Notes: a model not told the origin generated them from the letters alone. Positions 26,740 through 35,582 are shown, counted from the first letter of the stretch. The stretch is 56,235 bases of DNA from Paenibacillus albidus (GCF_014644435.1 NZ_BMKR01000046.1:1-56235); one strand, 5' to 3'. Translations and numbers: made by a program.

Positions 26740-26759
26740 ACTGTTAGATATCTAACAGT
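26740..26759. promoter_or_regulatory. MarR operator near the amidohydrolase start
   Basis: Perfect 20-base palindrome ACTGTTAGATATCTAACAGT, 40 bases upstream of the amidohydrolase ATG. A bound MarR dimer here would block its promoter. Confidence 0.7.
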
Positions 26760-26799
26760 TATAATTTTAATTGTTGAAAATCATATGGGAGGAATTCAA

Positions 26800-28107
26800 A
26801 TGGAAAATCCAACTCAAATTGCTGCGTTAGAACAAGTCACAGTGATTAAGAATGTACGAATTTTTGATGGAGAAAAAATTATTGCATCCAGACATGTTGT
26901 CATCAAAGGAGGGTCCATTATTTCAGTGGGAGGAGACCATCCAGGTGATGCAACCATTGTCGATGGGGAAAATGCAACATTAATACCTGGCCTGATCGAT
27001 GCCCATGTTCATACTTCCATTGCCGGATTGCGGGATGCCCTAAAATTCGGCGTAACGACAGAGCTTGAAATGAACGGTGATTTTACGGCAAGAGGACGCG
27101 AGATTCAACTGAAAAACGTGGATGATGTCGCGGAGGTTCTTTCTGCCGGCACTGCGATTACCGCTCCGGGAGGCCATCCAGATGAGTTGCTGCCGGATGG
27201 GGACGAAATTCCTGAATTCGTAATAAAGGAATTGGAGAAATTATCGGAGGAAGACCGGGAAGCAATGCTGGCTGCATATGCGCATGATCACGAGGAAATC
27301 CCCCAAGTAACAACAGTGGAAGAAGCCATCAAACATGTCCATACCCAAGTGGAGAATGGTGCCGACTATATCAAGATCATGATCGAAGAAGGTACAGTTA
27401 TGGGGGCTCCAGGTCTTCCAGTTTTGAGCGACGACATTCTGCGCGCAGCCGTGCAAGAGGCGCATAAATTTGATAAAATTGTGCTTGCTCATGTTTTGAC
27501 GGCTCGATCTTCGCAAACGGCTCTCGATCTGGGAGTCGACGGATTGGCTCATTTGTTTATCGATAGACCCGACTTCACGTCGGCATTGGTAAGTTCCATT
27601 GCAGAATCAGGTGCGTTCGTTACGCCTTGCTTGGTATTGAATTCATCTATTCTAGGGCAGCCGGCAAGGGAGTTGGCAAACGATACGCGGGTGTATTCCA
27701 AACTAAGTCCGGATTGGATCGATATTCTGAACTCCAGCTTTAATACGTATCCTCAAGGTCATATGGAGAACAGCTTTAAAAACGTCATGGATCTTCACAG
27801 AGCCGGTGTGGATATTCTGGTAGGGACGGATGTATCCCCCGTGCCTGTTCCGAACCTTGGCGGTCTTGCCCATGGAGCCAGCGTTCATCATGAGCTGCAA
27901 CTGCTGGTCAAAGCAGGCTTCACTCCAATCGAAGCGCTTCAATCGGCTACCTCGAAACCAGCACGCCGATTCGGTCTTCACGATCGTGGCCGCATTATCG
28001 AAGGTGCGCGCGCTGATCTTATTCTCTTAAACGGTGATCCAACAACCAATGTCTCGGATTCCTTGTCAATCAAATCCGTGTGGTTCAAGGGTGTGCTTCA
28101 GAAATGA
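26800..28107 (+). CDS. Amidohydrolase family protein
   Basis: 435 residues from the ATG at 26800, with GGGAGGA eight bases upstream; the earlier in-frame ATG at 26785 overlaps that site. The metal-dependent hydrolase signature is present: LIPGLIDAHVHTSIAG (HxH pair), a lysine in GADYIKIMIEEG that can be carboxylated, KIVLAHVLTA (histidine), LAHLF (histidine), and the aspartate of VDILVGTDVSP. The C-terminus (SATSKPARRFGLHDRGRIIE, GARADLILLNGDP) closes the beta-sandwich. This matches the imidazolonepropionase/prolidase-like subgroup that includes many peptide or toxin hydrolases. The substrate is not predictable. It is divergent from a MarR regulator with palindromic operators. Confidence 0.9.
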   Translation: MENPTQIAALEQVTVIKNVRIFDGEKIIASRHVVIKGGSIISVGGDHPGDATIVDGENATLIPGLIDAHVHTSIAGLRDALKFGVTTELEMNGDFTARGREIQLKNVDDVAEVLSAGTAITAPGGHPDELLPDGDEIPEFVIKELEKLSEEDREAMLAAYAHDHEEIPQVTTVEEAIKHVHTQVENGADYIKIMIEEGTVMGAPGLPVLSDDILRAAVQEAHKFDKIVLAHVLTARSSQTALDLGVDGLAHLFIDRPDFTSALVSSIAESGAFVTPCLVLNSSILGQPARELANDTRVYSKLSPDWIDILNSSFNTYPQGHMENSFKNVMDLHRAGVDILVGTDVSPVPVPNLGGLAHGASVHHELQLLVKAGFTPIEALQSATSKPARRFGLHDRGRIIEGARADLILLNGDPTTNVSDSLSIKSVWFKGVLQK

Positions 28108-28212
28108 TGAGTGAACCGACGACATTATAAAACCGAATGCTCCATTCTAGAACAACTAACAACGACCAGATCAACATTCGTACACAAAAAGCCGTAACAA
28201 TTGATCATAACC

Positions 28213-28330
28213 CTGTCAAGTAGACAGGATAAAAAAGACATGTCTAAGCTGCGACCGTTTCCCGGTATTGTACTGGGGAACGGTCGTTTAGTTTCTTCTG
28301 AGGTAGCGTTATCATGTTCTGCTTAACCAC
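28213..28330 (-). mobile_element. IS3-family insertion sequence remnant (transposase 3' end and terminal repeat)
   Basis: The minus-strand frame ending with a TAG at 28244-28246 reads KKLNDRSPVQYRETVAA, the typical IS3-family OrfB C-terminus (consensus about KLxxLSPVQYRE). About 30 bases further is TGTCAAGTAGACAGG (28214-28228), which looks like an IS3-type terminal inverted repeat starting with TG. The rest of the transposase is gone. Confidence 0.6.
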
Positions 28331-28475
28331 TTGCTTCTGGCACACCAAACCTCTGTTCTACGGTTGATTTCGACCATTTTAGGGACTAATAACACTGCTT
28401 TCTGTTGTTTCTGAGTACAATCTATTTATATGGGTATATTGGATAATAAAGTAATGTTATTGTAGTGGAGGTAAA
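28331..28475. other. Promoter region of the DUF2243/CtaG pair and IS debris
   Basis: No gene was seen in this stretch. With the IS remnant and 28108-28212 it makes a gap of about 370 bases after the amidohydrolase. It should contain the promoter of the next operon. Confidence 0.3.
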
Positions 28476-29000
28476 GTGAAAATGGCTGCTATTAGAAATG
28501 AAGATGAAAATTCAAACTCAAGTGTAATGAATCGCTTCGTTTATTCTAATCGAAATCTATGGTCTGGGATTCTATTCGGAATTGGTTTAGTCGCCTTTAT
28601 AGATGAGACCGTTTTCCATCAACTGCTGCGTTGGCATCATTTTTATGACAAGTCCACAACTGATGTTGGCCTGATTTCAGATGGTCTTTTTCACGCTTTT
28701 AGTTGGTTTGCAACAATCGGAGGATTGTTTATGTTTGCTGATCTTCGAAGACGAAACGCAATTTGGCCCACTAGATGGTGGGGAGGCCTTTTTCTTGGAG
28801 CGGGCAGTTTCCAGTTGTATGACGGGCTTATCCAACACAAACTAATGAGGATTCATCAGATTCGTTATGTGGAAAATGTTATTTTCTACGACTTAATTTG
28901 GAACATCTTAGCTGCTTTAATGATCCTGATCGGGCTCAGTCTTATTTATCGCACAAGAAGCAGACAACAATTAGGAAAGGCTCTCTCACATGAACATTAA
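28476..29000 (+). CDS. DUF2243-domain membrane protein
   Basis: 174 residues with four predicted membrane helices. The DUF2243 landmarks are seen: GILFGIGLVAFIDETVFHQL, then a helix with GLISDGLFHAFSWF and a C-terminal pair with GAGSFQLYDGLIQHK. The conserved histidines (FHQLLRWHH, LFHAF, QHKL) suggest a metal or heme role. The start may be the GTG at 28476 (GGAGG four bases upstream) or the ATG at 28482 (ten bases). It overlaps the CtaG-like gene by 11 bases, so the two are co-translated. The function is not established; the pairing suggests a role near terminal oxidase assembly. Confidence 0.85.
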   Translation: MKMAAIRNEDENSNSSVMNRFVYSNRNLWSGILFGIGLVAFIDETVFHQLLRWHHFYDKSTTDVGLISDGLFHAFSWFATIGGLFMFADLRRRNAIWPTRWWGGLFLGAGSFQLYDGLIQHKLMRIHQIRYVENVIFYDLIWNILAALMILIGLSLIYRTRSRQQLGKALSHEH

Positions 29001-29799
29001 TACTCACATTCATCATAACCATGGGACTGAACTGCATCATATAGCGTCGATAATACCTCAATTGATTTTAGCACTACCATTTGTATTCGCGTTTAATATG
29101 TATATCCTTGCTGCAGTCCGTTCCAGCCGAAACAATCGTTGGCCATTATACCGGACTGTTCTCTGGTCTATTGGCGTTCTCTTTGCAGTGATTGCCGTGG
29201 CTGGACCCCTTGCCAATCTAGCTCATACTGATTTTATTGCGCATATGCTCAGTCATTTACTTTTAGGTATGCTAGCACCATTGCTTATGGTGCTGGCCGC
29301 ACCGATGACTCTTTTGCTGAAAACCCTCAGCATATCATTAGCCAGACGTCTTACACGTATGCTGAGAAGTTGGCCGTCCCGGATATTGACTCACCCTATT
29401 ATCGCATCGCTCCTTAATATAGGCGGACTTTGGTTACTATACACTACGAACTTGTACTCGCTCATGCACGAGAATACCCTGCTGTATGTCATCGTTCATT
29501 TCCATATATTCGTAGCAGGCTATCTGTTCACTGTGTCCATAATTTACATAGACCCTATGCCCCACCGATTCTCCTTTTTGTACCGCTCAATCGTACTCAT
29601 TATTTCCTTAGCAGGTCATGGCGTTTTATCAAAGATTATTTTTGCCCACCCGCCTACCGGCGTACCTTGGGAACAGGCAAAGCTCGGAGGCATGCTCATG
29701 TACTATGGTGGAGATGCCGTTGATATGATGATTATCTTCATATTATGTTTGCATTGGTTTAGAGAAACTCGTCCTCGAACTGGCCTGATTATGAGGTAA
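28990..29799 (+). CDS. CtaG-like cytochrome c oxidase assembly protein (caa3 type)
   Basis: 269 residues with about seven predicted helices. Family features: HMLSHLLLGMLAPLLMVLAA with conserved histidines, RILTHPIIASLLNIGGLW, HFHIFVAGYLF and the terminal QAKLGGMLMYYGGDAVDMMI. Members are thought to help build the copper centre of caa3-type oxidase; B. subtilis CtaG is the reference. Here it is separate from oxidase genes but overlaps a DUF2243 gene, so it may serve another copper or heme protein. The overlap decides the start: the ATG lies inside the last codons of the upstream gene, after AAAGG. Confidence 0.88.
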   Translation: MNINTHIHHNHGTELHHIASIIPQLILALPFVFAFNMYILAAVRSSRNNRWPLYRTVLWSIGVLFAVIAVAGPLANLAHTDFIAHMLSHLLLGMLAPLLMVLAAPMTLLLKTLSISLARRLTRMLRSWPSRILTHPIIASLLNIGGLWLLYTTNLYSLMHENTLLYVIVHFHIFVAGYLFTVSIIYIDPMPHRFSFLYRSIVLIISLAGHGVLSKIIFAHPPTGVPWEQAKLGGMLMYYGGDAVDMMIIFILCLHWFRETRPRTGLIMR

Positions 29800-29859
29800 A
29801 GGATATTTCCCCCGATGGGCAAAATAGTTAAAGACTCATCTCTTGTGCAGAGCTTTGCA

Positions 29860-30222
29860 TCATTTCCCGATGAACGTTCGATACGTCGCGATCTTATGCG
29901 CTAGCATCTCATCTACACCGTTCAGGATTTGGATCTGTTTTTGGATGGAGCATCTATGTTCTTCCAACAGGTTTAAGCGATCTAAGGTTGTATGTTCACC
30001 TTCGAGAAATAATGAAGCATATTTTTTAATCGTAGCAATCGGCATTTGAGTCTCTTTTAATTTGATCACAAATTGTAGCCATTTGATGTGTGACTCGGTG
30101 TATCGCCTGTCTCCACTGGTATCACGGAGAGGCATTATAATGTGTTCCTTCTCATAATAGCGTAAGGTATGAGCACTGATTCCCAATAATTCAGCCACTT
30201 CACCAATCGTGTGCATCATCAA
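29860..30222 (-). CDS. MerR-family transcriptional regulator
   Basis: 120 residues. The N-terminal winged helix MHTIGEVAELLGISAHTLRY, YYEKEHIIMPLRD, RRYTESHI is followed by a helical dimerisation segment. There are no metal-binding cysteines, so it belongs to the non-metal group (YfmP/AdhR-like) that responds to aldehydes, drugs or redox signals. It is divergent from an SDR gene whose promoter has the 19-base spacer typical of MerR targets. Confidence 0.9.
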   Translation of the reverse strand: MMMHTIGEVAELLGISAHTLRYYEKEHIIMPLRDTSGDRRYTESHIKWLQFVIKLKETQMPIATIKKYASLFLEGEHTTLDRLNLLEEHRCSIQKQIQILNGVDEMLAHKIATYRTFIGK

Positions 30223-30244
30223 TCCTCCCCCTTCTATTTCTTGC

Positions 30245-30275
30245 TTGACTTAGAGTAAGCTCTAATCAGTATAAT
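30245..30275 (+). promoter_or_regulatory. MerR-type promoter of the SDR gene
   Basis: TTGACT, 19 bases, TATAAT. The spacer carries the dyad TTAGAG-TAAG-CTCTAA. A 19-base spacer with a central dyad is the hallmark of MerR-activated promoters. The SDR ATG is 55 bases downstream. Confidence 0.8.
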
Positions 30276-30330
30276 CAACTCGTAGTCCAATCACAATAAA
30301 TGAAATAAATCAGATACAGGAGGAGTTTCC

Positions 30331-31092
30331 ATGAAATACACAGTGATTACCGGTGCCAGTTCGGGCATTGGATACGAAGCGGCTCTAGCCTTTGCAGCTC
30401 GCGGCAAACATTTGATACTGGCAGCACGCAGAACAGAGGAATTGGAAAAGTTGAAATCAAAATTGGCTGATATTGATAAAAGTTTGGACGTTGTCATTCG
30501 CACGGTTGATTTGTCCGTGTCGGCTAATGTCCATGAATTCTATGAAAGTCTTCAGGGTTATTCTATTGAGACATGGATTAACAACGCTGGATTCGGAAAC
30601 TTCGCTTCTGTTGGGGAACAAAATTTGCATAAGATTGAGCAGATGCTCCACCTCAATATTGAAGCATTAACGATTCTTTCTTCCCTTTATGTACGTGACT
30701 ATGCAGAGGTTGCTGGCACACAGATCATCAATATTTCATCAGGTGGAGGATATACGATTGTGGCCGATGCGGTAACCTACTGCGCAACCAAGTTCTACGT
30801 AAGTGCCTTTACTGAAGGCCTTGCCCAAGAACTAAAAGGCAAGAAAGCAGCGATGCAAGCCAAAGTACTCGCGCCGGCTGCAACCGAGACCGAATTCGCG
30901 AAACGTTCTTTTGATGTAGACCAGTTTGAATATGAGGGCACGGTTCCCAAGTTCCATACTGCGGAACAAATGGCGGGATTTTTGCTTGAGTTGTATGACA
31001 GTGAGAACGTAGTCGGCATTGTGAATGGAGTTACGTATGACTTTGAATTAAGAGACCCAATCTATCCGTACGCCACAAGAACAAGAAATTAA
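30331..31092 (+). CDS. Short-chain dehydrogenase/reductase (SDR)
   Basis: 253 residues, a classical SDR. The cofactor loop is TGASSGIG (6-13), with NNAGFG near 85, the catalytic serine in INISSGGGY and YCATK (Tyr and Lys) near 150. The basic residues after the second strand (AARRTEE) favour NADP. It is an oxidoreductase acting on an alcohol or carbonyl of unknown identity. An AGGAGG site precedes the ATG. It is controlled by the divergent MerR regulator through a 19-base-spacer promoter, so it is probably an inducible detoxification enzyme. A terminator follows. Confidence 0.92.
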   Translation: MKYTVITGASSGIGYEAALAFAARGKHLILAARRTEELEKLKSKLADIDKSLDVVIRTVDLSVSANVHEFYESLQGYSIETWINNAGFGNFASVGEQNLHKIEQMLHLNIEALTILSSLYVRDYAEVAGTQIINISSGGGYTIVADAVTYCATKFYVSAFTEGLAQELKGKKAAMQAKVLAPAATETEFAKRSFDVDQFEYEGTVPKFHTAEQMAGFLLELYDSENVVGIVNGVTYDFELRDPIYPYATRTRN

Positions 31093-31105
31093 TTATTAAA
31101 TGTTG

Positions 31106-31140
31106 AAAGGGAACCTGGCAAGTAGGCTCCCTTCTTTTAT
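31106..31140 (+). terminator. Terminator of the SDR gene
   Basis: GGGAACCT / AGGCTCCC stem followed by TTCTTTT. Confidence 0.7.
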
Positions 31141-31212
31141 CATGCACGATACGGCATTTCCAGCACATCCGGCAAAGTCTTCTTCATCCCAAATTCCTGA
31201 AGACTTAATTAG

Positions 31213-31806
31213 CTATTTCGTATATTTCAACGATACATTGTAATTGATCCCGATTTTTTTTGCTCGTTTGATTGGTATTTGCCTGCGTTTGTATTCTTCA
31301 AAACCTAATTTTAGATAGAGTTTCATGGCTGGAAGATTGGTATCGGCAACTTCTTCAATCAAGTAAACCTCATAAGGGGTATGCTTAAGGATGTGAAGTA
31401 TTAAATGTGAAGCAACGCCTTGCCCCCTGAATTCGGCGGCCGTCCCTACAAATTCGATAGAGCCTACATCATTTAAAGGCTGAACAAAGGCTGTTTCAAA
31501 TTCCTTCTTTAGAAAAATACCAGCCATCGTGCCTTTGTAAACACCTAAATGTTTACGAAGTTCCTTTTTATCCAGTTTAACCGAAAATGAAGTTCCATCC
31601 GTGCAGGCAACCATTCCAACCACTTGTCCCTTGTATAGAGCTACATAAAATTGATCCAGTACGAACATATGGGCAAACGTAGCGGCAATCTTTATCGGAT
31701 CCTTGGAGAAAAAGCCAAGCCATTGTGTGAATCCCTCAGCGAATATTTTAGCAATTCCTTGTCTTACATCAAAATCGGCTTGATCTGCTTTAACCACTCT
31801 AAGCAT
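31213..31806 (-). CDS. GNAT-family N-acetyltransferase
   Basis: 197 residues. The acetyl-CoA binding motif is FVGTAAEFRGQGVASHLILH (R/QxxGxG/A type), followed by EVADTNLPAMKLYLKLGFEEYKR, the usual motif B end. It transfers an acetyl group from acetyl-CoA to an amine of unknown identity. It starts seven bases after the stop of a TetR-family gene on the same strand and is probably its co-transcribed target. The ATG follows a GGGAGTGATC site. Confidence 0.88.
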   Translation of the reverse strand: MLRVVKADQADFDVRQGIAKIFAEGFTQWLGFFSKDPIKIAATFAHMFVLDQFYVALYKGQVVGMVACTDGTSFSVKLDKKELRKHLGVYKGTMAGIFLKKEFETAFVQPLNDVGSIEFVGTAAEFRGQGVASHLILHILKHTPYEVYLIEEVADTNLPAMKLYLKLGFEEYKRRQIPIKRAKKIGINYNVSLKYTK

Positions 31807-31813
31807 GACATGA

Positions 31814-32428
31814 TCACTCCCTTTCCTTAAATAGAAATGAAGTGATGACAGAAGGTGAAGGCACGGTGAAGTTATTCTTAAACAATACTTTCATTTCAGC
31901 CAAACCCTGAATCGAAGCGTAAAAAAAGACAGCCATCTCTTGGGCATCACCTGATCGAAATTCCCCACACTGCTGACCTTTACGAATGAGCTGTGCCGTA
32001 GAATCCAGAAGCCTGGCATTCACTTGAAAGATCTCTTTATATTGTTTAGAGGTTGTGTCAGCTCCAGCTAAAAGCGATTGATTGATAAGGATCAGCAGAT
32101 TAGCCAGTTCTTCTCCATGACTCAAATCGCTGTAGACTTCGTTGACAAACTGTGTGATTAACTTTTTAGGTGGGTGATCGGACTCGTTGAAGAAAGTAAT
32201 ATTCCGTTTTAATCCTTCAACTGCGTAGGCAACCAATTCGTTAAATAACTCTTCCTTTGTTTTGTAGTGACGATACAGTAACCCGATACTGATACCGGCT
32301 GTGTCGGCAATATCTTGAACATTAGTTGAGCCGTACCCTTGATGGACAAATAATCGCATTGCAGACGAATGGATTTTTTCCCTAGTTGCTTTGCGCATTT
32401 CTTCAAACTGTTCCTTACTACGTGGCAA
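31814..32428 (-). CDS. TetR-family regulator upstream of the GNAT gene
   Basis: 204 residues. The N-terminal helix-turn-helix is VQDIADTAGISIGLLYRHYK with the recognition helix SIGLLYRHY, and the variable ligand-binding domain follows. The ribosome binding site GGGAGGAG precedes the ATG. A TGAGT / ACTCA palindrome lies just upstream, the likely autoregulatory operator. It forms a two-gene operon with the acetyltransferase. Confidence 0.9.
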   Translation of the reverse strand: MPRSKEQFEEMRKATREKIHSSAMRLFVHQGYGSTNVQDIADTAGISIGLLYRHYKTKEELFNELVAYAVEGLKRNITFFNESDHPPKKLITQFVNEVYSDLSHGEELANLLILINQSLLAGADTTSKQYKEIFQVNARLLDSTAQLIRKGQQCGEFRSGDAQEMAVFFYASIQGLAEMKVLFKNNFTVPSPSVITSFLFKERE

Positions 32429-32448
32429 ACGACCTCTCCTCCCTTTTT

Positions 32449-32466
32449 TGAGTGAGTATTAACTCA
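32449..32466. promoter_or_regulatory. Likely TetR operator
   Basis: TGAGTGAGTATTAACTCA, about 21 bases before the TetR ATG. It resembles the TGAnTGAn-type palindromes bound by small TetR repressors. Confidence 0.55.
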
Positions 32467-32670
32467 TTATAAAATAAGTAAATCAGAATCTCAACCCCTG
32501 ATTACCCAAGAGCAATCGAAAGAAACTATAGGTCTTTTAAAGGATATAATTCGGACAGCGAGCTCACGGATCTCGGAGCGACCGCTAATGATGTGCACTG
32601 TTGAATGCAAAAAGGCCGAATGGAAGGAAAGGTTCATTTCCCCTGTTCAGCCATCTTACACTTCTATTTC

Positions 32671-33858
32671 TTAATTCGCCATTTGTCCGGCCAGTCGAGT
32701 CTCCTTCATCTGATCACGATCCGGGACAGAGCTGGATGCCGGTTGCAGCAATTGCATTACCGCCTGTACGCATCGTTCCGGCTTGTAGACAGGCTGCGGA
32801 TTCAGCCTTTTCACTTTCCCGTAGCCGCTGATACCCGCACTTTCGTCCGCAACCCGGCGGAACCATATGTCCAAAGCATCCCCGGAGGCCAGCACTTCAC
32901 CATATCCGCTTTTGACGAAATATTCGCAGTTTTTTGCTTCCTGCCCAGGCAGGGACTCAAAAAACAGCATCGGCAGCCCCTTGGCCAGCCCCTCGGTACA
33001 GGTCATACCGCCCGGCTTGGTAATCAGCAGGTCGGATGCATCCATCCATTTGCTGATCTCGCGGGTATACCCGAGCACGATGATGTTGGGATGGTCAAAA
33101 CGGGGATCATTTCGCAGCTTGGCGGCCAGTTTATCGTTGCTTCCCACACAGCATACGATCTGTACACGCTCCCTCCAGGCGGCAAGCCTGGTGATGAAAT
33201 CCTCTTTGAACAACAGCCCCCAGCCGCCCCCCATCACAAACACAGTAGGCATATTCTTGATGGCCAGTTCTTTTCTTACGGCCTGTTTGTCCCGGACGCT
33301 CCAGAAATCGGGGTGCACCGGAATACCCGTCACCTGAACGGCCTCCGGCTTAATGCCGCGCTGGATCAGCAAAGCGCGCACTTCCGGCGCGGATACGAGG
33401 TAACGATCCACACCGGGCGTAATCCATGAACTGTGCGCATCATAATCGGTAATGACCGTGTAGAGCGGAATGTCCATGCCGGACCTCTTCAGCCTAGAAA
33501 TGATCGCGCTAGGAATGGGGTGCGTACAGATGATGAGGTCGGGCTGCAACTGTTCCATGACCTGGGCTGTGTGATGATAGAACATTGTGTGCAGCGCCAG
33601 CCAGGAGAAGCGTCCTACCGGCTTTTCATATTTCATGCGGTACATCATGCCGACCAGGGTCGGACTTGTATTCACGGTCGCGCGATATGCGGACAAAATC
33701 AAAGAAGCCGCCTTAGGATTTAAAAAGGAACCAAGCTCCATCACCTTCGTTCGAATGTTCCGGTCCATCTTTTTTAATCCCGCTGCCAGAGCGTAACCAG
33801 CCTGAGTATGACCGCTTCCGAATCCCTCCGATAGAATCAACACTGTTGTTTTGCGCAT
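32671..33858 (-). CDS. MGDG synthase/UgtP-like glycosyltransferase
   Basis: 395 residues from the ATG at 33858; an earlier in-frame start (33915) lies before an AAGGAG that can serve this ATG. An N-terminal acceptor domain of the MGDG synthase type starts VLILSEGFGSGHTQAGYALA and contains DLIICTHPIPSAII and LYTVITDYDAHSSWI. A C-terminal GT28-like domain contains VFVMGGGWGLLF and the donor-binding SDLLITKPGGMTCTEGLAKG with LPGQEAKN. Relatives add glucose or galactose from a UDP-sugar to diacylglycerol at the inner face of the membrane to make glycolipids and lipoteichoic acid anchors. It stands alone. Confidence 0.85.
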   Translation of the reverse strand: MRKTTVLILSEGFGSGHTQAGYALAAGLKKMDRNIRTKVMELGSFLNPKAASLILSAYRATVNTSPTLVGMMYRMKYEKPVGRFSWLALHTMFYHHTAQVMEQLQPDLIICTHPIPSAIISRLKRSGMDIPLYTVITDYDAHSSWITPGVDRYLVSAPEVRALLIQRGIKPEAVQVTGIPVHPDFWSVRDKQAVRKELAIKNMPTVFVMGGGWGLLFKEDFITRLAAWRERVQIVCCVGSNDKLAAKLRNDPRFDHPNIIVLGYTREISKWMDASDLLITKPGGMTCTEGLAKGLPMLFFESLPGQEAKNCEYFVKSGYGEVLASGDALDIWFRRVADESAGISGYGKVKRLNPQPVYKPERCVQAVMQLLQPASSSVPDRDQMKETRLAGQMAN

Positions 33859-34031
33859 CGTTATCACCTGCTCCTTCATATCCGCCGCCAATCGGGCAGC
33901 CTTGTTTTCCGTCAACCTGCTCTTTTACAAGTTTATTCCTTCTGCAGGGCAAACAAAATGGTCTGCGGACCAGTCCTACGGCTGGACTTAAGTCGGGGAG
34001 GAGATTATCACTTTTGGCAAAAGGGGATTCT

Positions 34032-34943
34032 TTAGGCATATTTCTTTATCATGACATTTAGAAACTCTCGGAAATCTTCAACATATGTTTTTGGCTCTAT
34101 GATTTCCAATTCGGCTCCAAAACTAGCCAAAAACCGGAATCCGATAGGGTTTTGCGGCACATCTATTGTGGCTATTAAAAATTTAGAATTATAGGCTTCA
34201 ATCCTTTTCTGACCGTATCTTTCAATAAAGTGATCTTTTATGCTAGGTGAGATCAATGCTTTAATTGTAATTAATTTCGGTTGATAATGTTGTTCAGCTT
34301 TTTGCTCTGTCAGAAAATCTCTAGGAACAAATGTTTTGATATCGATATTAAGATTATCCGTTCTGGACAATTTAAAAGTTCGATATTCCATGCGATTTAA
34401 ACAAAACCCCTTCAAATACCAACTCATTTCACTAAAATGAAGCTGGTATGGCTCGATCTTTCTATTCGTCTTCACTCCACTTTGATCTATATAATCGAAA
34501 GTAAGTAACCTTCTTTGCGCTATTGCTTCTTGACAAGACTTTAAGATTTGAACAACTTCAGAACGTCCCTCCCAATCATAAAATGACAGGTGAATGGAAC
34601 TCTTCCAGGATGCTGAGCCTATCATAGCTTCAATTTTTTTTAGAGTTAGTTCTACTTCATCACTAAATAGAATTTGTCCCAATCCGCCCAATGCGGTTAA
34701 TATATTTTCTAAGTCTTTACTGTTTAAAAGTCGTTTGTCTAATTTGTATTCATCCATAATCCCGTATCCGCCGTTAACTCCATGTATAGAATAAATAGGT
34801 ATATTAGACAAACTGAGAGTTTCCATGTCACGTAGAATTGTTCTTTTGGACACGTTAAATAAATGTGCAAATTCGGTTGCTGAAACCACATTCTTTTGCA
34901 GCAAGATCATTACTATAGAAATTAATCTTTCAATTTTATTCAT
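34032..34943 (-). CDS. WYL-domain transcriptional regulator (YafY/DeoR-like)
   Basis: 303 residues. The N-terminal winged helix reads ERLISIVMILLQKNVVSATE, FAHLFNVSKRTILRDMETLS. A WYL domain (about 140-220: LTFDYIDQSGVKTNRKIEPY, MSWYLKGFCLNRMEYRTFKL) and a C-terminal WCX extension follow. It is divergent from the VOC gene across a perfect 18-base inverted repeat. WYL domains bind nucleotides or other small ligands; the signal here is unknown. Confidence 0.88.
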   Translation of the reverse strand: MNKIERLISIVMILLQKNVVSATEFAHLFNVSKRTILRDMETLSLSNIPIYSIHGVNGGYGIMDEYKLDKRLLNSKDLENILTALGGLGQILFSDEVELTLKKIEAMIGSASWKSSIHLSFYDWEGRSEVVQILKSCQEAIAQRRLLTFDYIDQSGVKTNRKIEPYQLHFSEMSWYLKGFCLNRMEYRTFKLSRTDNLNIDIKTFVPRDFLTEQKAEQHYQPKLITIKALISPSIKDHFIERYGQKRIEAYNSKFLIATIDVPQNPIGFRFLASFGAELEIIEPKTYVEDFREFLNVMIKKYA

Positions 34944-35004
34944 ATTATCCCTCCCAGCTTGAACCGAACTTTCCCTCTTTAGGTATAAATAATAATTTTT
35001 CGCA

Positions 35005-35047
35005 AAGCTATAATAGGTGACAAACTAGCTGTCACCTATTATAGCTT
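35005..35047. promoter_or_regulatory. Perfect 18-bp inverted repeat between WYL regulator and VOC gene
   Basis: Arms AAGCTATAATAGGTGACA and TGTCACCTATTATAGCTT enclose a seven-base loop. Each arm has a TATAAT-like hexamer on one strand. No T-run follows on either strand, so it is more likely an operator or promoter pair than a terminator. It ends about 34 bases before the VOC ATG. Confidence 0.6.
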
Positions 35048-35080
35048 ATGCTTCATGTATTACAAGAAGGAGGTTTTTTC

Positions 35081-35542
35081 ATGTCAGTTATTACTTATTT
35101 AAACTTTGAGGGGAACACAGAGCAGGTGCTTGAGTTTTATTCAGAAGCTCTGAATTCAAGCAAGGTAAAAAAAGTGAAATTTAAGGATTTTCCACAAGAT
35201 CCAAACTACCCTATGCCAGAAAATGAGTTGAATATGATTATGGAGTCATCGTTAGAATTCGCTTGTGGAAAAATAATGATGTCGGATATTCTGCCTTCGA
35301 TGAAGAAAGTAACAGGTGAGTTGGTTAAAGGCAACAATATACTGATTAGTATCGTTATTGATGATAAACAGGCACTGGTAAATTACTTTTCTAATTTGTC
35401 TGTAGGTGGCTATGTTATCATGCCGTTATCAGAAATGCCTTGGTCTTCCTGCTTCGGAATGTTGGTTGATAAATTTGGTGTTGTTTGGAAGTTTAATAGT
35501 GACGCTGATAAGTTCCTGGATCGTTTAGTTTCAAATCAATAG
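35081..35542 (+). CDS. VOC-family protein (PhnB/YjdN-like)
   Basis: 153 residues from the ATG at 35081, with AAGGAGG eight bases upstream. The vicinal oxygen chelate fold is seen: YLNFEGNTEQVLEFYSEALN at the start and FGMLVDKFGVVWKFN at the end. The PhnB-like subfamily has no settled function. It may bind a small molecule or confer resistance. It is 40 bases before a YdeI-like gene on the same strand; both may be targets of the divergent WYL regulator. Confidence 0.85.
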   Translation: MSVITYLNFEGNTEQVLEFYSEALNSSKVKKVKFKDFPQDPNYPMPENELNMIMESSLEFACGKIMMSDILPSMKKVTGELVKGNNILISIVIDDKQALVNYFSNLSVGGYVIMPLSEMPWSSCFGMLVDKFGVVWKFNSDADKFLDRLVSNQ

Positions 35543-35582
35543 CAAGAATTAACTCCAAGGAGTAGGAGAATGAAACACATTT

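Noticed and set aside
32605..33429. 274-codon plus-strand frame opposite the glycosyltransferase
   Set aside because: Antisense shadow of a gene with strong family motifs; no ribosome binding site.
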